From NCBI GenBank assembly GCA_017354895.1, contig CP071493.1, forward strand, positions 1,240,001-1,304,000: a stretch of 64,000 nucleotides of DNA, written 5' to 3'. This DNA comes from Podospora comata. Its lineage: Eukaryota; Ascomycota; Sordariomycetes; Sordariales; Podosporaceae. Every line of letters starts with the position of its first letter. The stretch's first letter is position 1. A program made the translations under genes and the position numbers. Shown in pieces: positions 30,613-43,410 of the stretch. A model generated the notes under the pieces. It was not told the DNA's origin, did no database searches, and was given only the letters and a program-made list of their open reading frames with translations.

Positions 30613-31871
30613 GCGGGGGGATGGCGACGGGAGGTAATATGTTGCAAGTCGGTTTGTTTGGGAGCTGGCTGGATATGTTGTGTTCTGTCGAGATTTTATT
30701 TTTCTTTACTTGTGTTCGTGATGAGATATGGGACGTGATTATGAAATGGAAAGAGATGTTTATGCGAGTTGAATTGTTTTTACCCCCTGATGCCCTTTGG
30801 TGTTTTGTATTTTCTGAGGTGGGCAAAAAGAGACGAGATAATCCCCCCTTTTTTACAGACATAAAAGCAAGCAAGTAACATGGAATGTGGAAGCAAAGTA
30901 AGCTAAAGGTTCAAGGGTGATTTTCTCCGTCGGTTTATAGGCCATTGCCACTATTTGTTTGTCAGGTGTGCTGTCTGTGTAGGTATTTATCTCTCTAGAG
31001 TCTATGCATAGGGGGTTGACCAGATGATATGGTAGTCGGGGGAGGGTGTTATAATTGAAGTCGAATGTTTAGGGAACCTCGGAGATCTTAGTGGTCAGGG
31101 AAGCTTTGTTCCGTATCTACTCGAATGTGGGTTGATGCTTCTTCTTGAGTACGATGTGCTGGGATATACACTATGGGTGATATTACTTTTCTATTTAAAA
31201 TGATTGTGGTTAATGTAGAAGGATAGTGGAATAGGATATGGAGATGGTTTGAGTAATGGCTGAGAAAGTTGGTCTATCTTGATGTTGTGAGAGATGGGTT
31301 GTGAGAGATGGGTTGTGAGAGATGGGTTGTGAGAGATGGGTTGTGAGAGATGGTGTGAGAGATGGGTTGTGAGAGATGGGTTGTGAGAGGGGGATTTGCA
31401 AGAACCAGAAAGAGCATTCCCGAGATAGATAATCGAAAATGAGTGGTGTAAGGGTTTGAACAACATTATCGTGATCATGGAGATGAGGCAACTTTGAATA
31501 AGCAAGGTGGGTTGTGAGTAAACTTGTACCATATGAGGGATTATGATATGGCGTGTACTGTATTTTAGCTCAACGGAAAGCCGTCAACACACTTTACTTA
31601 TCACCAGGGTCCCGTTCGATAACTGACACTTTGACTGATTTAATTGAGTGCATCTGCACCTCGAATGAGCTTTTTCTACACCAAAAAAATTCCAGCCAAT
31701 GCATGTAGGACCTGTGGGACCATGTCCGCTTCCGAGCTGCTACTTACTGCAAGGCATCAACCACCTCAGAACCTCAACCCTGACATACCACCTCCGCCGA
31801 CCGCCCTTCGTCTTTATCTTGGGCCACCACCCATTAACCTTCGCCTGTTAACTACGAAATTTGCCGCAGTT
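30613..31871. other. Convergent intergenic region
   Basis: 1.26 kb between alpha-tubulin (plus) and nop12 (minus). It holds both 3' UTRs and the 14-nt tandem repeat at 31285. No coding frame is supported. Confidence 0.45.
31285..31392. repeat. 14-nt tandem repeat, about 8 copies
   Basis: Unit TTGTGAGAGATGGG repeated head to tail, seven near-perfect copies plus a partial last copy; one copy has lost a G and a T. Perfection this high implies recent expansion. It lies in the intergenic region between converging genes, so no coding effect is expected. Confidence 0.9.
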
Positions 31872-33790
31872 TTATTTCTTTGCGCCACCTTCCCTCCACT
31901 TGGCCGCTCTCGCAGCACCTCTGCCAGTCGGGCCACCTGGGCCCGTCTTCTTCTTGTACCCTCTCTTCTCACCATTTCTGGCACCCTTGAACTTCAGGTC
32001 TTTTGGCTTTCCGTCCTTGGCACTTGCACGTTTACCCTCAAAGACAAAGTCTTCTGGTGGTCTAATGCCACTAGGTTGGCTTTGCGGAGCACCGGCTGAC
32101 TCCCGACGAGGCCTGTCTTTCCTGTCCTTTCTCTTGTCCCCGCCAGTCAACTTGGCAGCACCGCCTCTACCAAGAAGCTTACCCGCTCTGCCAGCCAATG
32201 TCTTGTCTTCGGGTGTGATCTTGGGGACATAGCTAGAGCCCTTCTTGCCCTTGCGATCTCCCTTTGATGGGGGACCAGCCTTGCCGTGCTTCGCCTCCAA
32301 AGCCCTGGCCGTCTTGTGAAGAGCCTTGCATCTCGATACGCGGAGCTCGCGGGGGAGCATAGGGGGAAACTTCTTTCCTTCCAGCAGAATGGCCTTCTCG
32401 ACGTCGTTTCCGTCATAGAACTGGACATAAGCAATGCCCTTGCCGACACGGGTGACGTTGTCTCTGACAACCCGGACGCTTTCGACCTTGCCGGCCTCCT
32501 TACCAAAGACGCGCCACAGCCCCTCCTCGACATCCATAGGCTGCTTGGTCCTCTTCTTCTTCGTAGTCGTTTGGTTACCCTCGTCATCAACCTTGACGTT
32601 CAGTACAGTCTCATCGTCAACGAAACCGAGGTTGCCAACAAAAACGCAGCGCTTATGGTCGACGGGGGCTGGATGGGCGACACTGTCCACTCTGAGATGG
32701 CGGTCCAACACCACAGTGCCATTCAACTTCTGTACTGCAAGACGAACAGCCTGAGGGGTGCTGTAGACAGCATAGGCATTGGTGCACTTTGTTGTCGCCT
32801 CCATAACCTCCTTCTTGATGAACGCCGCACGCTTAGGGATAGCAGCAGTGGCAAAAGCTGTTGAGCGGAAGCGGATAGATTCCACCTTCTGGGGAGGGTC
32901 GGCTTTCGGATCCAAAATCGAGGCAAGGTGCTTTAAAAGAGTCTTCTTGGCTGTGCGCGAAGTGGTCGCCTCCAAGGAGACGTTGCTGAGGAATACGGTG
33001 CGGTTTGCCTTCTCAAGCTCTGAAGCTGCATCGTTGGCTGTCAGAGTTTCGTGCTTGGGGACCTCGGCGTCTGAGTCTAAGTCTGAGTCCTTGTCGCCGG
33101 TCTTCTCAGTCTTCTCAACGGCCGCAGCCTTCCCGTTCGCATCCTTGCGCCGTTTCCCAGATCGCTCCTCCTCATCATCCTCCTGAAGACGCTCAAAGTA
33201 TTTGGCCTCAAGATCTTCGTCATCATTCCGTTGTTTCCGCTTTCTCTTACGTCCATCCTCCTCCTCGGCCTTACTTTTTGCTGCTGCTGATTCCAAAACC
33301 TCTGCGGCCTCGGCCTCGTCATCCACGCTCATGCTATCGCTGGCGTCATCTTCGTCTTCGTCATCTTCGTCGTTTTCGGAGTCATTATCATCCTCTTCGC
33401 CAGACTCTTCGCTGGCTTCCATATCAACAAGATCTTCAAGGTCGGCACCATCCTCTAGTTCCGAGAGCTCTTCGTCATCCTCATCCTCGTCCTCCTCGTC
33501 CTCATCTTCTTCGTCCGACTCTTCAGGGGCGTCATCTGACTTCGGGGGTGGCAATTCGGAATAGCGAGACTTCAGGGGCGCTTGAACTGGGCCAGCCTAA
33601 AATATGGTCAGCAACTGCTTCAACGAAGCGAAGGTATGTAATTGACACTAACACTGGTGGAAAACAAAGAGTCAAGGACTGGGTCGACAGCCTTGGAAGG
33701 CGCTGAGAGAGATTTGCTGTAGACAACCAAGTTAGCAAACTTGACTCTTCAATTGCAGGTTCGATAGCCTGTTGCCCACCTTTTCGCCAT
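31872..33790 (-). CDS. nop12: Nucleolar RNA-binding protein Nop12
   Basis: Three exons, 33790-33780 (11 nt, coding MAK plus two bases), 33716-33653 and 33596-31872, give 599 residues. The joined start [20 protein letters not shown] leads to [20 protein letters not shown], typical of Nop12. A very long Asp/Glu/Ser tract (about 45-120) and a Lys/Arg-rich tract follow. Two RRM regions follow: the first around [11 protein letters not shown] to [18 protein letters not shown], the second at [15 protein letters not shown] (RNP2-like) and [17 protein letters not shown] (RNP1-like). The C terminus is a Lys/Gly/Arg-rich tail. Yeast Nop12 binds pre-rRNA in the nucleolus and is needed for 5.8S/25S maturation in the large subunit; human RBM34 is the relative. 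Introns of 63 and 56 nt with normal signals support this model. Divergent from the Sds3-like gene. Confidence 0.92.
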
Positions 33791-34488
33791 GGTGTTGATG
33801 TGGTTGAGCTTCGAGCCCACAATGCGCAAGCGACAAAGATATCGATGTTGTCGAGAAAATAAAGCGCAAAGGGTATTAGAAAGCTACAATGAGCTTCTTT
33901 CTCGAAGTAGCGAGCGAAAAAGTCTTGTTTCGGTGTTCAAGCAGCTTTCCTCCAAATTTTTGGGAGAAATCGACAAACGGCGTCTTGCTTGGACCCCCGG
34001 CGCAGAGCAAAAGTGGGGACCGCATCCAGGAAAATTCGCTTATCGGAGCTTATCGATACTGCCGCTCTACGCCGCCTCGTCATCCGCTGGAAATCGGGCA
34101 GGCGGGCAGGCAAAGGAAGCAGCGGGCCCCATCCGCCCATTTGTGTTCCCTCCCAGTGCTTCTGGGTGCCGCATTCCCAGCTTCTGGTCAATAGCCACCA
34201 CCGAGCAACACACATCTGCCCACACAGCACACCACCGCCTATATTTTGCAATCTGAACACAGATACCTGCGTGCTCGCTTGCCCTGTATTCATCGGCACT
34301 CTTTTTATATCCACATCTCGTTCCTCACCACCTCTACTCATCGCGCAACCCCGTTCTGGCGTCGAGCTGCCCGCTCGTGAAGCCGCCAGTCAATTTTGCG
34401 CGGTCGTCTCCTTCCGGCCACCTACAACGCCGACCACCAACATCGCAACACCCCTCGGTTGCCTTTTATCAGAATCGCATGGTTTGCA
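33791..34488. promoter_or_regulatory. Shared divergent promoter, nop12 / Sds3-like
   Basis: 698 bases between opposite start codons. The half nearest the Sds3-like gene is CT- and CA-rich, as in a transcribed leader. No binding site was recognised with confidence. Confidence 0.5.
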
Positions 34489-36732
34489 ATGGCCACCGGT
34501 GACACCGTTTTGCCTTTGGCAGTGTCGAGCCCTCCTCCACACCTGCTGGACAACAGCCCCAGCAACCTCTCGAGTCCTTTGAGCGAGGTCGAGGACAAGT
34601 ACGGCGATCATGACGAGCCGGATCTTGAAATGAAAGATGACGAAAGCACTGCACAGAGCACACCCAAAAGAAACGGAGCTCATGGCGTACCGGAATCCGA
34701 TCTCGCTTCAGAGCCAGACGAGGACAGCAAACTGTCCGAGGTGGACGTCAATGACTCCGAAGCAGAAACCGAAAGATTATTCGATACACCTCCCAAGAAC
34801 GGCGCGACACGCGACATTGTGAACGCCGCCGATGGTGCGGGAACCCGACGATTCACCGATCGGCGCGAGCGGGTCTTTGAGCGAAGCCCCAGCAAGCTCC
34901 AACAGCAGCTCCAAGCCGACATAGACGCTGAAGATACTCCCACCGCGAACAATAGTTCCGAGGATGAGGAGGCAGCAGACGACGGCGACGTGTCAATGGC
35001 ATCGAGTGATCGCGAGGACGAGCCCACAAAGAGACCATCACGACAGCTGCCACCACGGTCGCCTACACAAGCCAAAAAGAACCAAATAATCACATTTACC
35101 AAACAACCGGTATCACAAGCCAACAGCGATGATTCGAGCGAGTCTAAGAAACGAAAGCGATCCTCGGTTGTCGAGCTACCAGAAGCCGAGCAGCCTCCCA
35201 AGAAGCGAGCTGCCTCGATTGACCCCGCCGACCGCGAGTTCTCCGCCGGTGACGTCCCGATGGTTGACGATGATGTGCTATCGACGGCTCCGCAAAGCGG
35301 GGAACATACCGCCGAGGAGGATAACATTGAGGAACCGGTCGTCCCCGAGGAGGTCAAAAACACACCGGTGGAGTCTGTTGAAGAGGCCGTTGCGACGTCA
35401 ACTAGAGGCAAAAAAGGGAAACGCAGTCCCGTAAAACGACGAAAGAGCAAAAGTCCTGAAGCTGGCACACCTCTGGAAGCTCCAGATGAGCCACCCGAAG
35501 ATGCCGACGTTCCCAGTGGTGTGCCGACGCCTCAGCCAGAGGATCGCACGGCCGACGAAATCGACGAAGAGGCCGAGGCAGCACACAGAAACGAAGAAGA
35601 GTGTAAGCACTCTGCACACTGGTTATGATAGGCTGACGAAACTAATGTTTGGCCGCAGTGGAGCGCAAAAAGGCAGCCTGGGAAGAGCTTGCCGCCATTG
35701 AGAAGCAATTCTCCAACTTTCGGGAGCGGTACGGTTTTCAAGGTCTCAATTGGATGGTGCTGTTTCTAACTTGTGACAGTCTATACCAGGAACGTTTAGA
35801 CCAGCTTAACCGCGAGGAAGAGATGCTGCTGAGTGACACTCCTACACATCACGAACTCCTCGCAATGCTACAATGTCTCGAAGAGCGCCGAGCGGAAACA
35901 ATACGGAAGAGCAACCTCGAATTGCAGTTCAAAATGTCTGTACTCAACCATCGAGCGGTCGCAGAGCGGGCACAAATCATGTCGCAGTTCTATCAGTCTG
36001 TGCGGGCCGAAAGAGAAAAGACAATTGAGGGTCTTGGCCAAGACTGGTACGACATTCAACAAGAAAGAAGACGGTTGACAAGTGTCATTCCGGAATACGG
36101 CCTGGGGTTCCCAGCAACAAAGGCCCAGGCCGTCAGACAAGCCGTGTCTTACACAAGAGAAGTGTCGATACTTTCTGGGTTTGCGAAACATGTCGGCTTT
36201 CCGGCTGCGCCCACGATATCAGGGGTTACAGAAGAACAGCTGGAGGACGATCTGGAAGCTATTGCAGTGAGTATGAGTAGGGTCTAGGATTATTGGAGGG
36301 CGGCTCAAACTGACGCATCTTTTCTAGAGCGCTCGTGAGCCGGTACCTAGACAGATCGCCAACCCTCCTCCAACATTCCCTCAGGACCTGACGGCAGGAT
36401 TTGGGTCTTCGCTTGGCCTTGCAGGAGAGCAGTTTATTGAGCAAACACCTTGGCTCAACCCTCGGCACCCAGCACATCGACAACAGCAACCGCACCGACG
36501 AGAACAAAACCTACAGCACGTTTTTGCACCCGGGCCAGTGCAAGGATCAACACCCAAAAGCCACTCGCAACAGCCCGGTGGTCTCTTTTCTTCTAGTACC
36601 TCGATGATACCGAACGGTGACTCGCCAGCACAGCTGCACAAAAACCACTCACCAAGCACTGTCGAAGCCATCAAAAGGACAAAACTTGGCCCTGAGCCAT
36701 TCCGGCGCGACCCAGCGATACAGGCGTCCTAA
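34489..36732 (+). CDS. Sds3-like Rpd3L histone deacetylase subunit
   Basis: Four exons, 34489-35602, 35659-35728, 35780-36266 and 36328-36732, phase-consistent, 691 residues. The start at 34489 (GCAATGGCC context, MATGDTVLPL) is the first ATG in frame. Residues 1-370 are acidic, Ser/Pro-rich and disordered with several basic clusters of the KKRKR type. The conserved Sds3/Dep1/BRMS1-type domain spans about 372-555: ERKKAAWEELAAIEKQFSNF, LYQERLDQLNREEEMLL, a long coiled coil (LECLEERR-like, then VRAEREKTIEG) and LTSVIPEYG. The C-terminal exon is Pro/Gln-rich. Sds3 is a structural subunit of the Rpd3L/Sin3 histone deacetylase complex in the nucleus, acting mainly in repression. The family is clear; assignment to Sds3 itself and not a Dep1-like paralogue is likely but not certain. 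Confidence 0.88.
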
Positions 36733-37439
36733 TCTTTTCTATGTTTTTTTTTATACCGGTCTTGCTTTTTTCCTCTCAAAGATTAGCGGATGTAGGGACC
36801 AGGCGGAGTTTTTGATTGGAATTATCTTGGGCATATAATGCAGGGTCGTATGAAGTTTTGACATATGGGGCATGCTTTGATGTGCGGCGTTGAAAGGCAG
36901 AGGGGTTTTGGAAGAGGGTGGTTGACCATTGAGGGTGGTAACATACGCCACCTGCATGATATAGCGAGGAGAAATCAGGGGTAGCTGCTCGCGTGTCATG
37001 TTACTAGAGGAGGGATGTTGTATGATTTGAAAAGCTCTGTTGTCACACTTTTCTTGGTGCTAGCTCGCATCCAGCGGGCAGAGTTGGGTTACGACCAGCC
37101 TGCTATGCTGGCCTACTTTACTCTGTATGCACTATTTTTGGCAGATGCCAGGCGTCTTGGGAAGATTATACCAATGAGTTTCGGCACATGGTGTGCGAGG
37201 GGGTGTATATGTTGGAACGTATAGGAGAGCGGTCGTGGTGTAATGCAAGTATGATGTCTTCTCCTTTCCAAAAAATAAACATGTTGTGGTATTGATTTGC
37301 CCAAAACGCCATCTTGATATTGCCCAACTTTCTTTCCCGCAGGAGCCTCCCTATGATATACTCATACACTATGCACCATCCCCAAGTAGCAGCGTACCTA
37401 GCTGCGTCTCCTACCCCATGCTTTCCTGTTCTCGTCTGT
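36733..37439. other. Convergent intergenic region
   Basis: About 700 bases between the Sds3-like gene and coa3. Frames on either strand are shorter than 75 codons and without bias. Consistent with two 3' UTRs. Confidence 0.4.
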
Positions 37440-37818
37440 TCATTTCTTCGCAGGTTGCACAGGCACATCAGGTACCTTGACGTCTTCGAAATCGTCTTGG
37501 CCGACCGCCATGAGGGTATATGTGTCTGTGAGGATTGAGGTGTCCTTGTTAGCACCTTCCGCTGGACCGAGGAATAACTCATGGAAGGATAACATTGGTT
37601 CGTACAGATACTAGCAGTGATTCCCACCAGGGCGAGACCGGTAAGGGCGTTCTTGAAGAGGTAGGGCCGGCGGGCGCGGACAAGAGCTGGCGATTGGGCC
37701 AGCTTCTTGTCGTAGTATGAGTTATGCCTAAGTCTGGAGTGTTGCAAGAAACATGTTAGCCACCTTACCTAGAGAACCAAGTACAAGGAGGAATTGTGAG
37801 CAATCTGTACCCTGACAT
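37440..37818 (-). CDS. coa3: Cytochrome c oxidase assembly factor 3
   Basis: Three small exons, 37818-37769, 37727-37612 and 37525-37440, with introns of 41 and 86 nt, join to 83 residues starting MSGYRLLTIPPCTWFS. The centre HNSYYDKKLAQSPALVRARR followed by PYLFKNALTGLALVGITA is the Coa3 family signature: a matrix-side basic segment leading into one membrane span. The tail AVGQDDFEDVKVPD is also diagnostic. Coa3 sits in the mitochondrial inner membrane, binds newly made Cox1 with Mss51/Cox14 and couples Cox1 synthesis to complex IV assembly. No single exon would be called on its own; the joined protein makes the case. The 41-nt first intron is short but has GTAAGG, an internal CTAAC and TTAG. 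Confidence 0.9.
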
Positions 37819-38988
37819 GTTGACTAGGTATCTTGTCTGGCTGTTGCGATGCGATGCGATCGAGAGCTTGCCTTGCGCCGAGCAATGCCGAAGAATAAGT
37901 TACAGCCCACCCACGTAAGGAAATGGTATGATACGTCAGGTCAAAGACTGGCGGATGTTGCCGAGGGCAAGTGTGGGCTGATAAGCGCTTATCGGATAAC
38001 CACCAATCAGCGCTAGAGATGCAGGTGTGAGACAAGGGTGCTGGTTCCTTTCACGTCACTGAGCTCTCTCGGTTCCTGGGGCGCGTCTCTTGTCTTTTGC
38101 GAACGAGCAAAGCTTCCACATCTTACCTAACGACCACCAAAATCAACACCATTGGGATACCACAGCAGAAAGAAAACTACCAGACCGGCCGCCAAAAGAG
38201 ACTCCTTCGGAACGCTTTTAGCCATTGATGACGATGAAATTGATGGCTTTTATGGCACTTGGTCCCTAACTTTCTCTCCGACTTGGCGCAGCACCCGCTA
38301 CAGCTTTTTATTTTATTTTATTTTTTACTTCGCGACACGAACCCTTTTTGCGCCTTCTCCGGGAACTGATCTCTGGCTAGCTCTGGGACAAATATCGACA
38401 CCTCAAGGCGCAGGCAACCATTGAGAGCTTCAGTTCTTGGGTGAAGAGCCAGAGAAGTTATTTGATTTTGGGTGTGATATCAGTCACGCGACAGGTTTCC
38501 ATCAATCGACAGACAGCTGGGGCAGTTGGGGGAGTTCTTGTAGATCTGGGGAGCGTTTGTTTTCCGTCGCAACTTCCTCAACATTCACCACAAGGAGGGC
38601 CACAGTGAGGTTTCCTTCAAGAGCTTGGAGTTTGCGCGGCCCTGAGATTTCTTGAGAGCAAGCTGTTGTCCAAATCAACTATCTTCCTGCGCACCCAGGC
38701 ACAAGGCACACTTTTCGGCACGTTTTCTCTGTAGAATCTTGACCAACCTTTGTTGCCCATCGACTTCTTTCTCTCCGCGCCTTTTGCCTCCTACCCACAT
38801 CTACATACTATCATACCATCCGTCCGTCCCCTTCGCTATCCTGCCGTATTATCAACTTCATCCCACATTGCCCCACCAAAAAGAAGGTCGGTCGGTCGCT
38901 CTGTGTGGGAGAGGGCGGTTTCCTGATACGGCAACACACCAAAAACAAACAACAATCGACCGAGGCGCAAGATCACATCATACCGACC
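37819..38988. promoter_or_regulatory. Divergent region, coa3 / Pta1
   Basis: 1.17 kb between opposite starts. From about 38690 to 38988 the sequence is CT-rich and then CA-rich (CACACCAAAAACAAACAACAATC), typical of a long fungal 5' leader for the plus-strand gene. No supported coding frame. Confidence 0.45.
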
Positions 38989-41733
38989 ATGGCTTCTACA
39001 CCAGCTGTCCCCATTGAGGAGCAGCTCAAGCAACTCAACGCTGCTCGGAAATTGGCCTTGGAAAACTCGGCTTACTACGACCGCATCGTCAAGGGTGTTT
39101 TACCTGTCATCGGACCGACATCATCGATCGAACTCAAGAGATGGGGAGCTGAGTTTCTGGCCGAGTCGCTGGCCACTCCAGTGCTTTCGATGCGCGACAA
39201 GGAGAGCTTAACGCTCTCGGTACTTGACACGCTCAAGTCGTTATTGGAGAGTGAGCAGGATGATGCGATTGTGTTGAAGGCTAGCATTGCTGCCGCGGCG
39301 AGCGCGTACCCAGTTGTTTTGAGGTGGATGTAAGTAGTACTCGATCATTGCTTTGGTGCTGTGACTTGACGTGATTTATGCCCTTGCTGCTGTCGTCGGA
39401 TCTGAGGAGCCGAACCCCAGGCTATTGTATTGTGATGGGGAGGGATGAAGGATGTGCTTTGATATGCCTCTTTTTTCCATCCTCTCGCCCCATCGTAATG
39501 CTTTGCCCACTCGGTTCCTCTCTCTCTTTCCAAGGGGGTCCGTTCACTGTTCGAATATGCCTTGCCCATGTCATGTCCATTCAGTGATGGCTGAACTTGC
39601 TTCATGTCGAGCATGCTTACTAACTCTGGTACTTGTACAGTATTCACAACAGCTATCACACAGAGGCTTGGGAACAAACCTCAGCGATAAAATCGAGGAT
39701 CCTCAGGATCTGGGATGGAGCCCCGGCCCCCGTCAGACTAAGCTGCATCAAGTTTGCGCAGCGTGTAGTGCTCGCCCAAACAACGTCCAACGGCCAGGAG
39801 GTCAAGTATGGTGGACTCGACATTTCGCTGGGCATGGTGCCGGCGAACCACCCTTTGCTAGACCCACGACTGATGGAGGCAGAGGCTACTGGCCTTCTCG
39901 ACCGGATGTTGGGGGTGCTACAGGATAACAGCAACGATGCTCTCCTTGTCGATGCGACCTTGAACTGCCTTTCGATCCTGATCCGAACCAGGCCAAGCAC
40001 TTCGAACCGCATCATTAATTGTGTGCTCAACTTTAACCCTCTCAAGTTGGCCAACTCGCCCATGACGCCGAAAAACAAGGTGCTCTTGAAGTCGATGGAG
40101 AAGACGACCCGGATGCTCATGATTAATATTTTGAAGAGGCATGTGTCGGTGATTCAGGGGTAATCAGGGGCCCACGCCGAGACCTTGCTAACCAATTGCG
40201 TCTAGGGATCCCAACAATCAACACAGCGGCCGTATCCAACAGTATGTTGAGCGGTTGATGCGCTCTCGCGCCGAGATATTCGATGAAGCGGGTCGGAAGA
40301 GACAGCTTGCTGACCAAGCGGCTGCCCAATATGGCGATCTCAAGAGACAGAAGATGCAGGATGCTTCTGCTGCCGCTCCTGAACCTGCAGCGCCAGCACA
40401 GCCAGTCGTGATCCCGCCATTAGCACCAGGACCTCAGACTCTTGCTGCCGTCTTCACGTTGACTAATAACCCTGGTCTCCAGGCCTTTGATGCTACCAGC
40501 ATTCCCGCCAACCTAGTGGCCAAGGTTGTGGCTAGGACGCTCAATACTCTGGACCAAAGTGTCTTGGACTTTGCGGTAAACGGTATAAGAAGTCGTCTTC
40601 ACACTCTTCAAGCTGCTGCGGTGACGGCGGCAGCCCAGTATGCCGCCCATGGAGCTGCGGGTTTACCTGGTGCTATCAACCCTGCTACGGCACCTTTTGT
40701 AGTGGAAGAGGATGACGATGATTACGAGCCCAACCTTGACGCGGCGGAAGATACGGAGCAGATTCTCAACAAGCTCGACAACGCACCCCCCGAGACGGCG
40801 CTCGACGAATATGCCGATCCCAACGCTGCCCTCGGCCTCGGCCCATTCACCCTCGCACCACCACCCCTGATCGACGCCGACGTGGCCTCCAAACTCAGCT
40901 CCGCCGCGGCCTCCCGCCTCTTTGGCCCTCTATCCTCTTTATCATCAGAAGGCCCAAGCAAGAAGCCAAAAGCGGGCATCAACCGCCTTGCCGCCTCGTC
41001 GTATGATCGCGATTCCTGGCTCACCGTTGCCACTCGACTCGCCACCCGCAGCACATTCGGCCTCGAAGAAGAAGAACAAGAAGAAGAACAAACCTCGGCA
41101 GTCAAATCCGAAGAAGGCGCCGTCTCCCACCCGTTGGCCTCCACCTTTAACCAATCCATCCGCGAGATGTTATTCACCTATATACTCGAAGACTGGCGGC
41201 CGAGAATAGAAGTCGCGGTCGCGTGGCTCAGCGAGGAGTGGTACAATGACCAGCTCACCAAGCGGACGGGGCTGAGGAACGCGCCGCTGCACTACGAGAC
41301 GTGGGCGCTGAGGTTGCTGGACGGGTTCATGACTTTTATCACGGCGCAGGATAAAGTCTTGACGAGGTTTTTGGCCGAAATTCCGGAGCTGAGCGGGGAG
41401 TTGCTTGGGAGGCTGAAGACGCTGTGTGGGGATCCGAATACTTTGGGCTTGGCGATGACGAGCTTGTTGTATCTTGTTATGATGAGGCCACCTGCGAGGG
41501 AGTTGGCGTTGGATACGGTTGGGGGGATTTGGGTTGAGTGTGAGTACACCCTGGATGAGAAATGGTGTCGAAGGGATGATGCTAATGATGATGCAGATGA
41601 GGAGGCGAGACCGCTGGCTGCGAAATACTTGAGCAAGTGGCGGCCGGGGTGGGTTGAGCAGCAGATGCACTTGCAGGCTGCGAAGGCTGTGGCTGGGGGT
41701 GGTGGGAATGGGGCTGCTGGTATTGCTGCTTAG
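38989..41733 (+). CDS. pta1: Pta1/symplekin, mRNA 3'-end processing factor
   Basis: Exons 38989-39329, 39641-40159, 40206-41539 and 41597-41733 give 776 residues (yeast Pta1 is 785). The N-terminal half (about 5-290) is the symplekin/Pta1 HEAT-like domain: EEQLKQLNAARKLALENSAYYDRIVKGVLP, WIIHNSYHTEAWEQ, and LLKSMEKTTRMLMINILKR. A disordered Ala/Pro-rich linker follows, then acidic tracts and a C-terminal helical block ending AAKYLSKWRPGWVEQQ. Pta1 is the scaffold of the cleavage and polyadenylation factor, contacting the Pol II CTD phosphatase Ssu72. The 311-nt first intron (branch CTTACTAAC, acceptor TACAG) and the 46-nt second intron are needed to keep frame. The last intron (57 nt, GTGAGT...GATGCTAATG...GCAG) is a multiple of three without a stop, so a retained form would also be open. 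Confidence 0.92.
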
Positions 41734-41814
41734 GGTTGATGCAGATGGCGAGGCTTGGGGCAAAGGGAGAGGTTCTGTATATTACGACAATCAATTCACT
41801 GGACAAGGTGGCAA

Positions 41815-41872
41815 GGACAACAACAACAACACCAACAACAACAACAACAACATCATCATCATCATCATCATT
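41815..41872 (+). repeat. CAA/CAT trinucleotide microsatellite
   Basis: An imperfect (CAA)n run switches to (CAT)n and ends in T5, in the 3' flank of pta1. Non-coding. Confidence 0.9.
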
Positions 41873-43410
41873 TTTAAACCTTCACGGGGCTTTTCTTTTG
41901 GAGGGGAGGCTGACAGTTATATTCAAAGTGGATGGTTGGGCTGTTGGCAGGTATTGTACCCGGGTACTTGTCAATTGAAGATATAAAATGGACCAGTTCG
42001 GGGAGGAGCGAAAATTGGGGACCATGGTTACCTAGGAACATGAGGGGAAGGGTGTATTGTATGTAGAGTGCTGTGCAGTAGTTTTCTAGTTTCAGGGCAT
42101 GGCTGGCTTGCTGGGAGCGGTTAGACATGCTTTTTTTTTTTAATGTATGTGTTGTGTTTTGGATGAATTTATTGCTTGCATGGTGCATGGTAGTTTGGTG
42201 GGTGGTGGTGGTGGTTTACTTATCATAGAGGATTGAATTAATGAGACGCGTCAACGCGGTGGTGCGCGTTTGATGGGATTATTACATCATATATTTTTTT
42301 AATATTTTTTTGGGATATTCTTGAGTGCTTGCCGCATGAATGTTCAATTTGGGGGGTAATGAAGCTGAGGGTTTGTCATTGGGTGGGATTCGATCAGGCT
42401 GGTGAGTTTGAGAGAGACTTTTCCGTCAGCGAAAGGATCTCCGAGGCTTTCTTTTGAAGGTCATTTTCATGTAAAATGCAAGGTCAATAGGTGTACACAC
42501 TCAGGGGCTAGGGGAGAGTGGCCCTTTGTGAAGTGCAGACTGCGGGTGTGCAGGAATAAAGAGAGGCACAAAGGGAAGATCATAGGACAAAAGTGAACGC
42601 AGATGGCACTTTGTCGATGCAAGATGCAAACCCCTGGTCTCACATCCCGAGGCGGCGGCCCGAGAGCCAGGGGTAGGCTTTTGGAGGCCGGATTTCTTCA
42701 GTGCAACGCCAACAATCTGGTTGCTGTGGTGGTGGGTGGTGGAGGTGGGGAGTTGTTAGTGGTCAGTTGATCGAGTTGGCCGTTTTTAAGACCGTCAGCA
42801 AGGTGAAAGAGGGGTATAAACATGGTGGTGCAAAGAGGATTTTGGATTGGTCGAGGGGTTCTATGGCGTTTTGTTTCTGATGTTGCCGTTGGTTGTGTTT
42901 TGTCTGATTCTTATTTTCCTCTGAGGTGCCCCCATGTTGATAACCATATTACAGCCTTGCCAATTGCACACTAGACGCTAATTGCCAAGAGGAAAGAAAA
43001 CATCCAATTGGTACCTCTGCTCATGCGACGACATCTCTCCTTCCCTTCGTTGCTGCCCGCTTCATCATCTTCTTCTCTTGAGCGACTCAAACGTAGCACT
43101 TTTTCTATTTGCTTTGAAGTTAACTGCGACAGTCTTTTTGACAGACAACAACCTTACCTACTCACATACACGCGCGCGGTAATAGGGATCCGGTCTTATT
43201 TGCAATTGAAAACCAGCAAACAAGCACCCAGCCTGCTGAACACCACCTAGGCAATTCAAAACACCCACAGGCGTCGGCTTTCCAAAGCAGCGGCGGGCCT
43301 CCCACTCCCCGACCCGCTATGAGAGTGGAAACAAACGCCCGGCATACTGCTACTACCAACTAGAGATAACTTACAATTAACGTCCGTTTTCTTTTCCCCA
43401 GAACAAGAAA
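41873..43410. other. Intergenic region
   Basis: 1.5 kb without a supported gene. T runs near 42125-42140 and 42290-42310 fit 3' UTR or spacer. From about 42960 the sequence is leader-like for the downstream gene. Confidence 0.4.

Noticed and set aside
31285-31392. CRISPR-like array
   Set aside because: Units are directly adjacent with no spacers, in a eukaryotic genome; a simple tandem repeat.
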